Positions 53,021 to 62,793 of a stretch of 64,000 nt of DNA are shown here, piece after piece; within the stretch, counting starts at the first letter, position 1; each line of letters starts with the position of its first letter. The notes under the pieces are model-generated. The model saw nothing but the letters and a program-made list of their open reading frames with translations. It had not been told where the DNA came from and did not search any database. The position numbers were made by a program, and so were the translations under genes. The stretch is from Rhizobium sp. 18065 (GTDB lineage: Bacteria > Pseudomonadota > Alphaproteobacteria > Rhizobiales > Rhizobiaceae). Location: contig NZ_CACSJP010000004.1 in assembly GCF_902706095.1 (NCBI RefSeq), positions 186,001 to 250,000 of the forward strand. The letters run 5' to 3'.

Positions 53021-54061
53021 TTACTTCTGCACTTCGGTCCAGATCTTCGAGTAAAGCTGTTGCACTTCCGGTTCGCAGCCGATGAGGAATTCGCCTGCTG
53101 CTTCGAATTCAGCCGGGACGACCAGTTCCGGTGCCGTCTGCATGTCAGCCGGCAGGAACTTTTCCGAACCCTTGATGCCGTTGGCATATTTCGCGAAGGC
53201 CGAAATCATCGCTGCGTTTTCCGGATCCATGATGAAGTTCATGAACAGCTTGGCATTTTCCGGGTTCTTCGCGTCCTTCAGGATCGCGACGCTGTCCATG
53301 AAGAAGGGGAAGCCTTCCTTCGGGTAGCCGAACTTGATGTCGGCGTTCTTGGCGCGCGAGCGCATGATGGCGCCGTTCCAGTAATAGACGGCCGAATAGT
53401 CGCCGGCGGGCAGCTTCTCGGTGACGCTGTAGTCCATGGCCAGCCACTTGGATTTTGCCTCGACCAGCTTGTCGCGTGTCTTGCGCAGCACGTCCTTGTC
53501 CATCGTGCACCAGTCGCCGCCGAAATACTTGATCGTGGCGAAGAGAACGTCGTTCATTTCCGGTGCGACGTTGATCTTGCCCGCCAGTTCTGGTGGCGGA
53601 TCGAGGAAGATCGCCGAGGTGTTGATGTCACCCTTGTAGACTGTAGTGTTGACGCCGATGCCGGTCAGGCCCCACTGCCATGGAACCGTGTAATGGCGGC
53701 CCGGATCCCAGGCGACATCGACCCAGCGCGGATCGACGTTCTTGAAGTTCTCCATCTGGTCGGGACGCGCTTCGACAAGCAGGTCTTCCTTGACCCAGAT
53801 CGGCACGTAGTTCGCCGAGGGAACCACGATGTCGAAGCCGTGACCGCCTGCGCGAACCTTGGCAAGCGCCGTGTCGTTGGAATCGTAGTCGGTGACCGTT
53901 ACCTTGACGTCGAATTGCTGTTCGAACTTCTTGATCAGTTCGGGGCTGGTATAGTCACCCCAGTTATAGATGTTCAGTTCGCCGGCGGCAGAGGCCGCAC
54001 CTGCGAAGGCAAGCGTTGCGATCAGCGCGGTTGCGGTTGTCGTCATCCATTTCATTTTCAT
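53021..54061 (-). CDS. polyamine-type ABC substrate-binding protein (PotF-like)
   Basis: The 346-aa periplasmic protein has a Sec signal (TATALIATLAFAGAASAAGE, cleavage near residue 26) and the PotD/PotF opening ELNIYNWGDYTSPELIKKFE. Ligand-region motifs include VPSANYVPIWVKEDLL and VPWQWGLTGIGVNT, where PotF places its aromatic residues. It lies downstream of its permease and ATPase genes, all leftward. The ligand may be a polyamine or an omega-amino acid. Confidence 0.92.
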   Translation of the reverse strand: MKMKWMTTTATALIATLAFAGAASAAGELNIYNWGDYTSPELIKKFEQQFDVKVTVTDYDSNDTALAKVRAGGHGFDIVVPSANYVPIWVKEDLLVEARPDQMENFKNVDPRWVDVAWDPGRHYTVPWQWGLTGIGVNTTVYKGDINTSAIFLDPPPELAGKINVAPEMNDVLFATIKYFGGDWCTMDKDVLRKTRDKLVEAKSKWLAMDYSVTEKLPAGDYSAVYYWNGAIMRSRAKNADIKFGYPKEGFPFFMDSVAILKDAKNPENAKLFMNFIMDPENAAMISAFAKYANGIKGSEKFLPADMQTAPELVVPAEFEAAGEFLIGCEPEVQQLYSKIWTEVQK

Positions 54062-54093
54062 TCTTCGTTCCTCTCTGTTGTTATGACGTCGAA

Positions 54094-54900
54094 TTACTGT
54101 TGTTTTCGCCGGTTGACGATGAAGACGATGATCACAAGTGCTGTCGACAGCGCCAGGAAGACCGTGGCAATCGCGTTGATCTCGGGCGTGGTCTCGCGTC
54201 TCAGCTGACCCAGCATGTAGGTGGGCAGCGTGTCCTGCCCGCCGGATTTGACAAATTCGGTGATGACGACGTCATCGAGCGAGATGACAAAGGCCAGCAT
54301 GAAACCGGCGATCAGCGCGGGGCGCAGCAGCGGGAAGGTCACATGGCGGAACGCCATCCAGGGGGTGGCGTAGAGGTCCGCTGCTGCCCGCTCCAGCGTC
54401 AGGTCCATGCTCTCCAGCCGGGCTCTGATCGGCAGATAGGCGAAGGGAATGCAGAAGGCTGTATGGGCTGCGATCAGGTAGCCAAGGCCGGAATAGCCGG
54501 TCCAGACCTTAATCCTTGAGAAGACGATCAACAGAGCCACGGCCGTGACAATTTCCGGCACCATGATTGGTTGATTGATCAGCGCATATTTGAAGGTAAG
54601 GCCGCGATAGGGCTCAGTCCTGGTCGTTGCCAGTGCGGCCATGGTCGCGGTGATCGTCGCAAGCGTTGCGGCCCAGACCGCGATGATCAGCGACCGGATG
54701 GCAGCATCCTGCACGGCCGAATTCTGCCAGGCTGCCTCGAACCAGCGCAGCGAGAACCCATCCCAGTGCGACAGAGATTCCGCACCATTGAAGGAATAGG
54801 CGACCAGTGCGCCTATCGGCAGATAGAGCGCGAAGAAGGTGAAGAGGGCGATGAAGCCGAAACCGGGTTGAGCCCGGATGTCGAAGTGTGGCTTAAACAT
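54094..54900 (-). CDS. ABC transporter permease (PotI-like)
   Basis: The 268-aa inner-membrane protein has six helices, starting FGFIALFTFFALYLPIGALV. The EAA-type loop is RAAADLYATPWMAFRHVTFP, and FVISLDDVVITEFVKSGGQD follows, as in PotC/PotI. It overlaps the upstream permease by 8 nt. Confidence 0.92.
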   Translation of the reverse strand: MFKPHFDIRAQPGFGFIALFTFFALYLPIGALVAYSFNGAESLSHWDGFSLRWFEAAWQNSAVQDAAIRSLIIAVWAATLATITATMAALATTRTEPYRGLTFKYALINQPIMVPEIVTAVALLIVFSRIKVWTGYSGLGYLIAAHTAFCIPFAYLPIRARLESMDLTLERAAADLYATPWMAFRHVTFPLLRPALIAGFMLAFVISLDDVVITEFVKSGGQDTLPTYMLGQLRRETTPEINAIATVFLALSTALVIIVFIVNRRKQQ

Positions 54901-55822
54901 GACCTGCCCCCGAGCGTGAAGCGTTGCGCACGTAGAAAATCAGGGCGATCATGACCAGCGCCATCAGCGTGATCGACATGGCGGCCCCCAGCGGCCAGTT
55001 GCGACCAGCGCCGAACTGCATCTCGATAAGGTTGCCGAGCATCATGTTCTTGCCGCCGCCGAGCACGCGTGGAATGACATAGGCGCCGAGCGAGGGAATG
55101 AAAACGAGGATCGAGCCGGCGATGATGCCGGGTTTCACCAGCGGGATCACGATACGCCTCAACACCTGGAAGCGGGTCGCGTAGAGATCATATCCCGCTT
55201 CCACCAGCCGGAAGTCGAGTTTCTCGATCGAGGCATAGAGCGGCAAGACCATCAGCGGCAGGTAGACATAGGTCATGCCCAGCAGGTTGGCCGTATCGGT
55301 ATACATGATCTGCAGCGGGCTGCTGATCACGCCGAGCCAGATCAGCGCGTTGTTCAACATTCCCTCGTTGCGGATGACCTGCTGCATGGCAAAGGTGCGG
55401 ATCAGCAGATTGGTCCAGAACGGGATGGTCACCAGGAAGACCCAGATCTCGCGTGAGCTTGGCGGCCGTGTGGCGATGAAATAGGCGGTCGGGAAACCGA
55501 GGATCACCGTCAGCAGCGTGGTGAAAAACGACAGCTGTAGCGAGCGCCAGATGATCGACAGGTGCGCCGTGGCCAAGCCGAACGTGTCATCGAACATGTC
55601 GCGCTGGAAGAAGACCGAGAACCAGCCTTCGGAAGAGAATTCGCCGAACTTCACGTCACCGTAGTCGCCCTTCGCCATGAACGAATAGAACAGCATGACG
55701 AGAAGCGGGCCTGCGGCAGCGACGAAAATGATGAGCAGTGCCGGGAGGCTGAGCAGCCAGCGGTTTCGGATGTCGCGCGATTTGGCAATTTCGGGGGCCG
55801 TCTGGATCGCGCTCATGGTCAA
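54893..55822 (-). CDS. ABC transporter permease (PotH-like)
   Basis: The 309-aa inner-membrane protein has a cytoplasmic N-terminus, then [20 protein letters not shown]. Its EAA loop is [20 protein letters not shown], and [20 protein letters not shown] is typical of PotB/PotH. It overlaps the ATPase gene by 4 nt and its partner permease by 8 nt. Confidence 0.92.
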   Translation of the reverse strand: MTMSAIQTAPEIAKSRDIRNRWLLSLPALLIIFVAAAGPLLVMLFYSFMAKGDYGDVKFGEFSSEGWFSVFFQRDMFDDTFGLATAHLSIIWRSLQLSFFTTLLTVILGFPTAYFIATRPPSSREIWVFLVTIPFWTNLLIRTFAMQQVIRNEGMLNNALIWLGVISSPLQIMYTDTANLLGMTYVYLPLMVLPLYASIEKLDFRLVEAGYDLYATRFQVLRRIVIPLVKPGIIAGSILVFIPSLGAYVIPRVLGGGKNMMLGNLIEMQFGAGRNWPLGAAMSITLMALVMIALIFYVRNASRSGAGHV

Positions 55823-56919
55823 TCCCTCAGGATCTGCGCGACATCGTCGCTGAGTTCGATGCCGACCGTGTCGCCCTCACTGATACCGCAGTGGCCGCTG
55901 CGGGCATTTTGCTGACGGATGGTGAACAGGGCGCCGTCGCCGAGCCGGATGTGGATATGCGTATCCGTTCCCAGATAGACGACGGTCTCGACCGTGCCCG
56001 ACAGGACCGAGGCTTGTTCGGGGCCGGCGATGCGGGCATGTTCCGGACGGATGACCACGGTGACCTTGCCGGAGGGCGTGGTCTGATCCGGGAAGGTCGC
56101 CGGAATTTCTGCTCCAGACGCAAGCCGGACCCTGGCGCGTTCCCCTTCGACCGACAGCACATCGGCCTCGAGGAAATTCGTCTCGCCGATGAAGTCAGCG
56201 ACAAAACGTTCGGCCGGACGATCATAGATGTCCCAGGGCGAACCGACCTGGCGCAGGCTGCCGGTCGACATGACCGCGATGCGGTCGGACATGGTCAGCG
56301 CTTCTTCCTGGTCATGGGTGACGAAGATGAAGGTGATGCCGGTCTCGGCCTGTACCCGCTTCAGCTCGATCTGCATTTCCTTGCGCAGCTTGTAGTCGAG
56401 GGCCGACAGCGGCTCGTCGAGCAAGAGCACCTTCGGCTTCGGAGCCAGCGCGCGGGCGAGCGCGACGCGCTGCTGCTGGCCGCCGGAAATCTGGCTGACC
56501 TGGCGGTCGCGCATCGGCACCATATGGACGAGCTCAAGCATCTCGTCGACGCGCGCCTTGACCTCGGCTGCCGGCTTGCCGAGCATCTTCAGGCCGAAGC
56601 CAATGTTTTCGGCAACCGTCATGTGGGGAAAGAGCGCGTAGCTCTGGAACACCGTGTTGACCGGCCGCTTGAACGGAGGAAGCGGTGCGATGTCCTCGCC
56701 ATACAGCAGGATCTCGCCGGTGGTCGGGAAATCGAATCCGGCAATCAGCCGAAGGAGCGTGGTCTTGCCGCAGCCGGATGGTCCGAGCAGGGTGAAAAAT
56801 TCGTTTTCACGGATCGTCAGGTTGATGCCGTCCAATGCGGTCACCTTGCCTCCGCCCGATCCATACACACGGCTGACGCCGCGGATCTCAATGGCTGCCT
56901 TCTGGGATATGGAACTCAA
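55819..56919 (-). CDS. ABC transporter ATP-binding protein (PotA/PotG-like)
   Basis: The 366-aa ATPase has Walker [10 protein letters not shown], signature [17 protein letters not shown], Walker [13 protein letters not shown], and [17 protein letters not shown]-terminal TOBE domain has [10 protein letters not shown]. It is the first gene of the leftward importer. The 476-nt gap upstream, shared with the divergent amidase, should contain the promoter. Confidence 0.95.
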   Translation of the reverse strand: MSSISQKAAIEIRGVSRVYGSGGGKVTALDGINLTIRENEFFTLLGPSGCGKTTLLRLIAGFDFPTTGEILLYGEDIAPLPPFKRPVNTVFQSYALFPHMTVAENIGFGLKMLGKPAAEVKARVDEMLELVHMVPMRDRQVSQISGGQQQRVALARALAPKPKVLLLDEPLSALDYKLRKEMQIELKRVQAETGITFIFVTHDQEEALTMSDRIAVMSTGSLRQVGSPWDIYDRPAERFVADFIGETNFLEADVLSVEGERARVRLASGAEIPATFPDQTTPSGKVTVVIRPEHARIAGPEQASVLSGTVETVVYLGTDTHIHIRLGDGALFTIRQQNARSGHCGISEGDTVGIELSDDVAQILRD

Positions 56920-57139
56920 GCAGTGCCCCCGTTTTTATGTTGGGTTTATGCGTGGAGAAGTTCACACAGCCGTGACCTGCCAAGGCGGATCTCTAACTGC
57001 TTTTTGCAACTGTCGTCACGCAATTCGCGTGCCATCCCAATTGCCATCTTCGAAAGCCTCCACTCAGTGCGGCGACGCAAGGCAGAGCGCCGGAAACCCG
57101 CATGTAACCCTGTCTCACCGATGTTCCCGTTCATTTTAA

Positions 57140-57166
57140 CTGATCCGTTCGGCGCGTCCGGATCAG
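57140..57166. promoter_or_regulatory. inverted repeat in the importer/amidase intergenic region
   Basis: CTGATCCG, an 11-nt loop, then CGGATCAG: a perfect 8-bp inverted repeat in the 476-nt gap 56920-57395. The gap holds no credible gene; short open frames in it lack ribosome sites. The repeat could be an operator or a hairpin in the leader of the divergent importer transcript. Confidence 0.4.
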
Positions 57167-57194
57167 CCTGATTAACGGCATGTTGCCTCTAAAT

Positions 57195-57208
57195 TGGTCG
57201 TTTGACCA
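57195..57208. promoter_or_regulatory. candidate operator TGGTC-N4-GACCA
   Basis: A perfect 5-bp inverted repeat with T-rich flanks (AATTGGTCGTTTGACCATTT), about 190 nt before the amidase start and 275 nt from the importer start. Its size and symmetry resemble TetR- or GntR-family operators. The TetR gene of this region is at 47633. Unproven. Confidence 0.42.
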
Positions 57209-57395
57209 TTTTTATTTCGCAGGCTTGAGAAGATTTTCGCGAAGCGCATGGTGACCCGCAATTCTGGCCTGCGTTTTACGCGTGCAGCATCGGCTTGACG
57301 CGTGTGCGACAGCGCTCCATCGTTGGGGCCTGCACACGGCAGCGACGTCTCGACCATCATCAGGCGTTCGCCACGCCGCCATTCTGGAGCATGCC

Positions 57396-58820
57396 TTGAC
57401 CGATCCGACCGCCCTCAGCGCAACCGCACTTTCCGCCGCCATCCAGTCCGGTGAACTCACTGCAGAGGCGGTGATGGCGGCCTATCTCAAGCGCATTCAT
57501 ACGCTTAACCCGAAGATCAACGCGATCGTCAGCCTGCGGCCCGACGACCAGCTTCTGGCCGAAGCGCAGGCTTCCGACCGCGAGCGCCAGGCTGGTCGCA
57601 GTCTTGGCTGGATGCATGGATTGCCGATTGCGATCAAGGACCTCTCCGAGGTGAAAGGCATTCCCTGCACCTATGGTTCGCCGCTGTTTCGCGACTTCAT
57701 TCCCGATTTCGACGAGATCCAGGTGGAGCGGATCCGGACCGCCGGCGCGATCATCATCGGCAAGACGAATACGCCCGAATGGGGCTTTGGTTCGCATAGC
57801 TACAATCCGGTTTTCGGCGTCACCCGCAATCCCTACGACCTCAGCCGCTCGGCCGGTGGATCGAGCGGCGGGGCAGGGGCGGCGCTGGCCGCGCGGCTCG
57901 TGCCGGTCGCCGATGGCAGCGACATGATGGGATCCTTGCGCAATCCGGCGGCCTTCAACAATGTCGTCGGCTTTCGCCCGAGCTTCGGCCGGGTGCCGTC
58001 GCTGCGGGGTCGGGATGCCTATCTCAACCAGCTTGCGACCACCGGGCCGATGGGGCGTTCCGTTGCCGACGTTGTGGCGCTGCTGAATACCCAGTCGGGC
58101 TATGACCGGCGTGATCCGTCGTCCTATGACAGTGCGCCGATTTTGCTCGATCCAGCCATCGCCAAAGCAGGCGGGCGGATCGGCTGGCTGGGTGACTACA
58201 ACGGCTATTTGCCATTCGAGCCGGGTGTGCTGGCGCTGTCGGAGACGGCGTTGAAAGTGTTCGACGGGCTCGGTTTCGTGGCCGAAAGGGCCATGCCCGA
58301 TTTCGACATCGAACGGCTGTGGTGGGCGTGGACGACGCTGCGCAGTTTCCTGACCGCCGGCAGCATGCGCGACTTTTACGAGGATCCCGGCAAGCGCGGC
58401 TCTCTCAAGCCCGAGATCCTGCATGAGGTCCGAACAGGGCTCAAGGTTTCCGCCAGCGACGTCTACGAGGCGTCGGCGCTGCGTACCCTCTGGTACCAGG
58501 CGATGCTCACGCTTTTCGACCGCTACGACTACCTGATCGCGCCTGCCGCCCAAGTCTTCCCCTTCGATGCGGATATCCCTTGGCCGCGCACGATTGCCGG
58601 CCAGCACATGGATACCTATCATCGCTGGATGGAGGTGGTGATCGGGCCGAGCATGGCCGGTTTGCCGGTTGCGGCATTGCCGGCCGGCTTCAATACGCAT
58701 GGATTGCCGACCGGATTCCAGCTCATCGGCCGCCCGCGTTCCGACGGCGACGTGCTGTCGCTTGCGGCGCTCTACGAGCAGGCGACCAAATGGCTCGGCC
58801 ACCTTCCGAAGCTCGAATAG
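57396..58820 (+). CDS. amidase-signature family hydrolase
   Basis: The 474-aa enzyme has the Ser-cisSer-Lys triad: Lys in LPIAIKDLSEVKG, cis-Ser in SAGGSSGGAGAALAARLVPV, and the nucleophile Ser in DGSDMMGSLRNPAAF. Family enzymes hydrolyse amides; 6-aminohexanoate cyclic-dimer hydrolase (NylA) is one member, but substrate cannot be read from sequence. The start is TTG 57396 (TTGACCGATCCG) with GGAG 7 nt upstream; no suitable ATG exists. It is followed by a dipeptidase and a dipeptide importer. Confidence 0.9.
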   Translation: MTDPTALSATALSAAIQSGELTAEAVMAAYLKRIHTLNPKINAIVSLRPDDQLLAEAQASDRERQAGRSLGWMHGLPIAIKDLSEVKGIPCTYGSPLFRDFIPDFDEIQVERIRTAGAIIIGKTNTPEWGFGSHSYNPVFGVTRNPYDLSRSAGGSSGGAGAALAARLVPVADGSDMMGSLRNPAAFNNVVGFRPSFGRVPSLRGRDAYLNQLATTGPMGRSVADVVALLNTQSGYDRRDPSSYDSAPILLDPAIAKAGGRIGWLGDYNGYLPFEPGVLALSETALKVFDGLGFVAERAMPDFDIERLWWAWTTLRSFLTAGSMRDFYEDPGKRGSLKPEILHEVRTGLKVSASDVYEASALRTLWYQAMLTLFDRYDYLIAPAAQVFPFDADIPWPRTIAGQHMDTYHRWMEVVIGPSMAGLPVAALPAGFNTHGLPTGFQLIGRPRSDGDVLSLAALYEQATKWLGHLPKLE

Positions 58821-58974
58821 TTTCATTTGGGGTAAAATTTTTTCACCCTTGAATATCGATGGGATTTGGCCCTACCATCTAAAACACGGTTCTACCGTGA
58901 CTTAACCCTGCCAGCCCCCGATCACGGGGACCGCGCTTCTCCTCGTGTTTGACTGAAAAGCGGAATTCATTTTC
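58821..58974 (+). promoter_or_regulatory. intergenic leader with two short hairpins before the dipeptidase
   Basis: The AT-rich 154-nt gap contains GGGT...ACCC around an A/T core (58831-58850) and CACGG-TTCTA-CCGTG (58885-58899). The first may be a weak terminator or an operator. No gene is seen. Confidence 0.35.
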
Positions 58975-60027
58975 ATGGACTTGATCTTCGACGGCCATAA
59001 CGACGTGTTGCTTCGCCTGTGGCGCGGACGCAAGGACGGGACAGATCCGGTCGTTGAATTCACCCAGGGCACGACAGCGGGCCACATCGACGGGCCGCGC
59101 GCCAAGGCCGGTGGACTGGCTGGCGGACTGTGCGCCATCTACATTCCGTCGCCGCATGACTTCTCGTTGCAGGAGCCGGACGCTGCGGGCCACTATGTCA
59201 CGACGCTCGATCCGCCGCTCGACCGGCAGTGGTCGCTCGACATCGCGCTGGAAATGGCATCGGTGGCGCAGCGTCTCGACCGCGCCGGTGCCTGGAAGCT
59301 CTGCCGCTCGACGGCCGAGATCCGCAAGGCCATGGCGGAGGGAGTGTTTGCCGCCGTTCTGCATATGGAAGGCTGCGAGGCGATCGACAAGGATCTCGAT
59401 GTGCTGGAGACCTTCCACGCTTCGGGCCTGCGTTCGCTGGGCCCGGTGTGGAGCCGCAACAATATCTTCGGCCATGGCGTGCCGTTCGCCTATCCGATGT
59501 CGCCCGATACCGGCCCCGGTCTGACAGATGCCGGCGTGGCGCTGGTCAAGCGCTGCAATGAACTGGGCATTCTGATCGATCTGGCGCACATTACCGAAAA
59601 GGGCTTCTGGGACGTCGCCAGGATTACCGATCAGCCGCTGATCGCCAGCCATTCCAATGTTCATGCGCTGACGCCGGTTGCGCGCAACCTGACGGACAAG
59701 CAGCTGGATGCGATCAAGGACAGCCGTGGTCTGGTCGGCCTGAACTATGCCGTCACCATGCTGCGGCCGGATGCACGCGACAGCGCCGATACGCCGATTG
59801 CCGCCATGGTCCAGCATATCGACTATCTGGTCGAGCGCATGGGCATCGATTGCGTGGCGATCGGCTCCGATTTCGACGGCGCGACTGTGCCTGCCGACAT
59901 CGCCGATGCATCCGGCAATCAAAAGCTGGTTGAAGCGCTGAAGGCTGCTGGCTACGGTGGCGAAGACCTGGACAAGATCTGCCGGGAGAACTGGCTGAGA
60001 GTACTCGCATCGGCCTGGCACGAATAG
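58975..60027 (+). CDS. membrane dipeptidase (M19 family)
   Basis: The 350-aa renal-dipeptidase-type enzyme has the zinc ligands spread as in M19: FDGHNDVLLR (His-x-Asp), LHMEGCEA (bridging Glu), DLAHITEKGFWDVA, IASHSNVHAL and GSDFDGATVP. Bacterial homologues lack the GPI anchor and are usually cytoplasmic; no signal peptide is seen. It cleaves dipeptides, sometimes with D-residues or beta-lactam-like amides. A dipeptide importer follows 52 nt later. Confidence 0.93.
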   Translation: MDLIFDGHNDVLLRLWRGRKDGTDPVVEFTQGTTAGHIDGPRAKAGGLAGGLCAIYIPSPHDFSLQEPDAAGHYVTTLDPPLDRQWSLDIALEMASVAQRLDRAGAWKLCRSTAEIRKAMAEGVFAAVLHMEGCEAIDKDLDVLETFHASGLRSLGPVWSRNNIFGHGVPFAYPMSPDTGPGLTDAGVALVKRCNELGILIDLAHITEKGFWDVARITDQPLIASHSNVHALTPVARNLTDKQLDAIKDSRGLVGLNYAVTMLRPDARDSADTPIAAMVQHIDYLVERMGIDCVAIGSDFDGATVPADIADASGNQKLVEALKAAGYGGEDLDKICRENWLRVLASAWHE

Positions 60028-60079
60028 TGCCAAGCCATACGATCGTTATCCACCAACAACCAAGAAGGGGAATAATCGG

Positions 60080-61720
60080 ATGATGAATTCATTCAACAAA
60101 CGCTTGAAGTTGATGACGACCAGTGCGGCGCTTGCGCTGATCCTGGCGGGCGCACCGCAGGCCTATGCCGCAACGCCGGCCGATACGCTGGTTCTGGCCT
60201 GGGCGATCGATGACATCATCACGCTTGATCCGGGCGAAGCCTTCGAAATCTCGACGGCCGAAGTGACCGCCAATACCTATAACAAGCTGGTCGCGCTTGA
60301 TCCGGCCGACACGTCGAAGGTTATCGGCGACCTCGCCGAAAGCTGGACCATTTCGGACGACGGCTTGACCTATACGTTCAAGCTCAAGTCGGGCCTGAAA
60401 TTTGCCTCCGGCAATCCGATCACGGCGGCCGACGTGGCCTACTCGTTCGAGCGTGCCGTCAAGCTCGACAAGTCGCCGGCCTTCCTGCTCACCCAGTTCG
60501 GCCTGAGCGGCGACAATGTCACCGAAAAGGCGAAGGCAACCGACGACACGACCTTCGTGCTAACCGTCGACAAGGCCTATGCGCCGAGCTTCGTGCTCAA
60601 CGTGCTGACCTCAACGGTTGCCTCGGTCGTCGACAAGGTGCTGGTCACCGAAAAGGCCAAGGCAATGACGCCGACGGCTGAATACAAGTACGACACCGAT
60701 TTCGGCAACGAGTTCCTGAAGACCGGCTATGCCGGCTCGGGTCCGTTCAAGATCCGCGAATGGCGCGCCAACGAAGTGGTTGTGCTGGAGCGCAACGACA
60801 ATTTCTTCGGCGAAAAGGCAAAGCTTGCCCGCGTCATCTATCGCTACATGAAGGAAAGCGCTGGCCAGCGTCTGGCACTTGAAAACGGCGATATCGACGT
60901 CGCGCGCAATCTCGAGCCGGGCGATTTCGAAGCCGTTGCGAAGAAGGAAGGCATTGCCACGACGTCCGCGCCGAAGGGCACGCTCTACTACTTCAGCCTC
61001 AACCAGAAGAACCCGAACCTGGCCAAGCCGGAAGTCATCGAGGCCTTCAAGTATCTGGTCGATTACGATGCGCTTGGTGAAACCCTGATCAAGGGCATCG
61101 GTTCGATCCACCAGACCTTCCTGCCGTCGGGCCAGCTTGGCGCGCTTGAGGACAAGCCCTACAAGCTCGACGTTGCCAAGGCGAAGGAACTGCTGGCCAA
61201 GGCAGGTCTTGCTGACGGCTTCACCGTCACCATGGATGTGCGCAATACTCAGCCGGTCACCGGCATTGCCGAAAACGTCCAGCAGACGCTGGCCCAGGCC
61301 GGCATCAAGCTGGAAATCATCCCGGGCGATGGTAAGCAGACGCTGACCAAGTTCCGCGCCCGCCAACACGACATCTATATCGGCCAGTGGGGTTCGGACT
61401 ATTTCGACCCGAACTCGAATGCCGAGACCTTCACCTTCAATCCGGACAATTCCGACGAAGGCAAGAACAAGACGCTCGCATGGCGCAATGCCTGGGATCC
61501 GACGGAGCTTTCGGCCAAGACTGCGGCCGCCCTACTCGAAAAAGACACGGCAAAGCGTGCGGCGATCTATGAAGACCTGCAGAAGCAGGTTCTGGCAACC
61601 GGCCCGTTCGTGATGATCTTCCAGCAGACGGAAATCGCCGGCTATTCGGACAAGGTGAAGGATTACAAGCTCGGACCGAGCTTCGACACCAACTTCGTCT
61701 ACACCGTCTCCAAGGACTGA
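60080..61720 (+). CDS. dipeptide/oligopeptide ABC substrate-binding protein (family 5)
   Basis: The 546-aa periplasmic protein has a signal peptide (TTSAALALILAGAPQAYAAT, cleavage near residue 30). The family 5 pattern follows: SWTISDDGLTYTFKLKSGLK, GYAGSGPFKIREW and QRLALENGDIDVARNL. The ATGATG start at 60080/60083 follows AAGAAGGGG. It heads a Dpp-type importer and probably delivers peptides or amides to the dipeptidase and amidase. Confidence 0.93.
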   Translation: MMNSFNKRLKLMTTSAALALILAGAPQAYAATPADTLVLAWAIDDIITLDPGEAFEISTAEVTANTYNKLVALDPADTSKVIGDLAESWTISDDGLTYTFKLKSGLKFASGNPITAADVAYSFERAVKLDKSPAFLLTQFGLSGDNVTEKAKATDDTTFVLTVDKAYAPSFVLNVLTSTVASVVDKVLVTEKAKAMTPTAEYKYDTDFGNEFLKTGYAGSGPFKIREWRANEVVVLERNDNFFGEKAKLARVIYRYMKESAGQRLALENGDIDVARNLEPGDFEAVAKKEGIATTSAPKGTLYYFSLNQKNPNLAKPEVIEAFKYLVDYDALGETLIKGIGSIHQTFLPSGQLGALEDKPYKLDVAKAKELLAKAGLADGFTVTMDVRNTQPVTGIAENVQQTLAQAGIKLEIIPGDGKQTLTKFRARQHDIYIGQWGSDYFDPNSNAETFTFNPDNSDEGKNKTLAWRNAWDPTELSAKTAAALLEKDTAKRAAIYEDLQKQVLATGPFVMIFQQTEIAGYSDKVKDYKLGPSFDTNFVYTVSKD

Positions 61721-61725
61721 TCCCC

Positions 61726-62793
61726 TTGACGGATGTCTCCAATCGGACCGAGGCGCGGCGCAGTAGCGCGCGCGCCTCGGCGCTTGCCATCTCGCTGTCG
61801 AAGTTCATTCTGACGGTGCTGACGACGTATCTCGGCCTTCTGGCCGTGACCTTTTTCATCGGCCGCGTGGTGCCGATCGATCCCGCGCTCGCCATTGTCG
61901 GCGACCGTGCGCCGGCGCATGTCGTCGAGCGCGTGCGCGAGGAACTCGGCCTGAACCTGCCGCTCTACGAGCAGTTTATCATCTACATTCGCCAGGTGCT
62001 GAGTGGCGACTTCGGCACTTCGGTGCTGACCACCAATCCGGTGCAGACCGATATCGCAAGGGTGTTTCCCGCGACCATGGAGCTTGCAACAGTCGGCACG
62101 ATCATCGGAGTTTTGTTCGGCGTGCCGCTCGGCATCCTGGCTGCCGTCAAGCGCGGCTCGATCGCCGACCAGATCGTCCGCGTGATCGGCCTGATCGGCT
62201 ATTCCGTGCCGATCTTCTGGCTGGGGCTGCTGGCGCTTCTGTTCTTCTATGCCAAACTCAACTGGGTCGCCTATCCGGGGCGCGTCGACATCGTCTACGA
62301 ATACAGTTTCACCCCGGTCACCGGCTTCTTTCTGCTCGATGCCGCCATGCAGCAGCAATGGGATGTGCTCTGGGACCTGTTCCGCCACATCATCCTGCCG
62401 GGTGCGCTGCTCGGCTATTTCTCGCTCGCCTATATCAGCCGCATGACGCGCTCGTTCATGCTGAACGAGCTTTCGCAGGAATACATCGTGGCTGCCCGGG
62501 CCAAGGGCCTGTCTGAAACGCGGATCATCTGGTTTCATGCGCTGCGCAATGCCGCTGTGCCGCTGATCACCGTGATCGCACTCTCCTATGCCGGCCTGCT
62601 CGAAGGCTCGGTGCTGACCGAGACGATCTTCTCCTGGCCGGGGCTTGGCCTCTACATCACCAATTCTCTGCAGAATGCCGACATGAATGCGGTGCTGGGC
62701 GGGACGATCGTCATCGGTTCCGTGTTCATCGCCATCAATCTCCTGTCGGATGTTCTCTACCGCATGCTTGACCCGAGGACGCGCAGCCGATGA
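61726..62793 (+). CDS. dipeptide-type ABC transporter permease (DppB-like)
   Basis: The 355-aa inner-membrane protein has the DppB layout: an N-terminal helix (FILTVLTTYLGLLAVTFFIG), a long periplasmic loop with ERVREELGLNLPLYEQF, and an EAA-type loop YIVAARAKGLSETRIIWFHA. ETIFSWPGLGLYITNSLQNA is the closing signature. The start is TTG 61726, 5 nt after the binding-protein stop. It overlaps the next permease by ATGA. Confidence 0.93.
   Translation: MTDVSNRTEARRSSARASALAISLSKFILTVLTTYLGLLAVTFFIGRVVPIDPALAIVGDRAPAHVVERVREELGLNLPLYEQFIIYIRQVLSGDFGTSVLTTNPVQTDIARVFPATMELATVGTIIGVLFGVPLGILAAVKRGSIADQIVRVIGLIGYSVPIFWLGLLALLFFYAKLNWVAYPGRVDIVYEYSFTPVTGFFLLDAAMQQQWDVLWDLFRHIILPGALLGYFSLAYISRMTRSFMLNELSQEYIVAARAKGLSETRIIWFHALRNAAVPLITVIALSYAGLLEGSVLTETIFSWPGLGLYITNSLQNADMNAVLGGTIVIGSVFIAINLLSDVLYRMLDPRTRSR

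Noticed and set aside
52847..54208. A 453-aa plus-strand frame over the PotF-like gene
   Set aside because: Antisense to a clear substrate-binding protein with a signal peptide; no ribosome site or domain.
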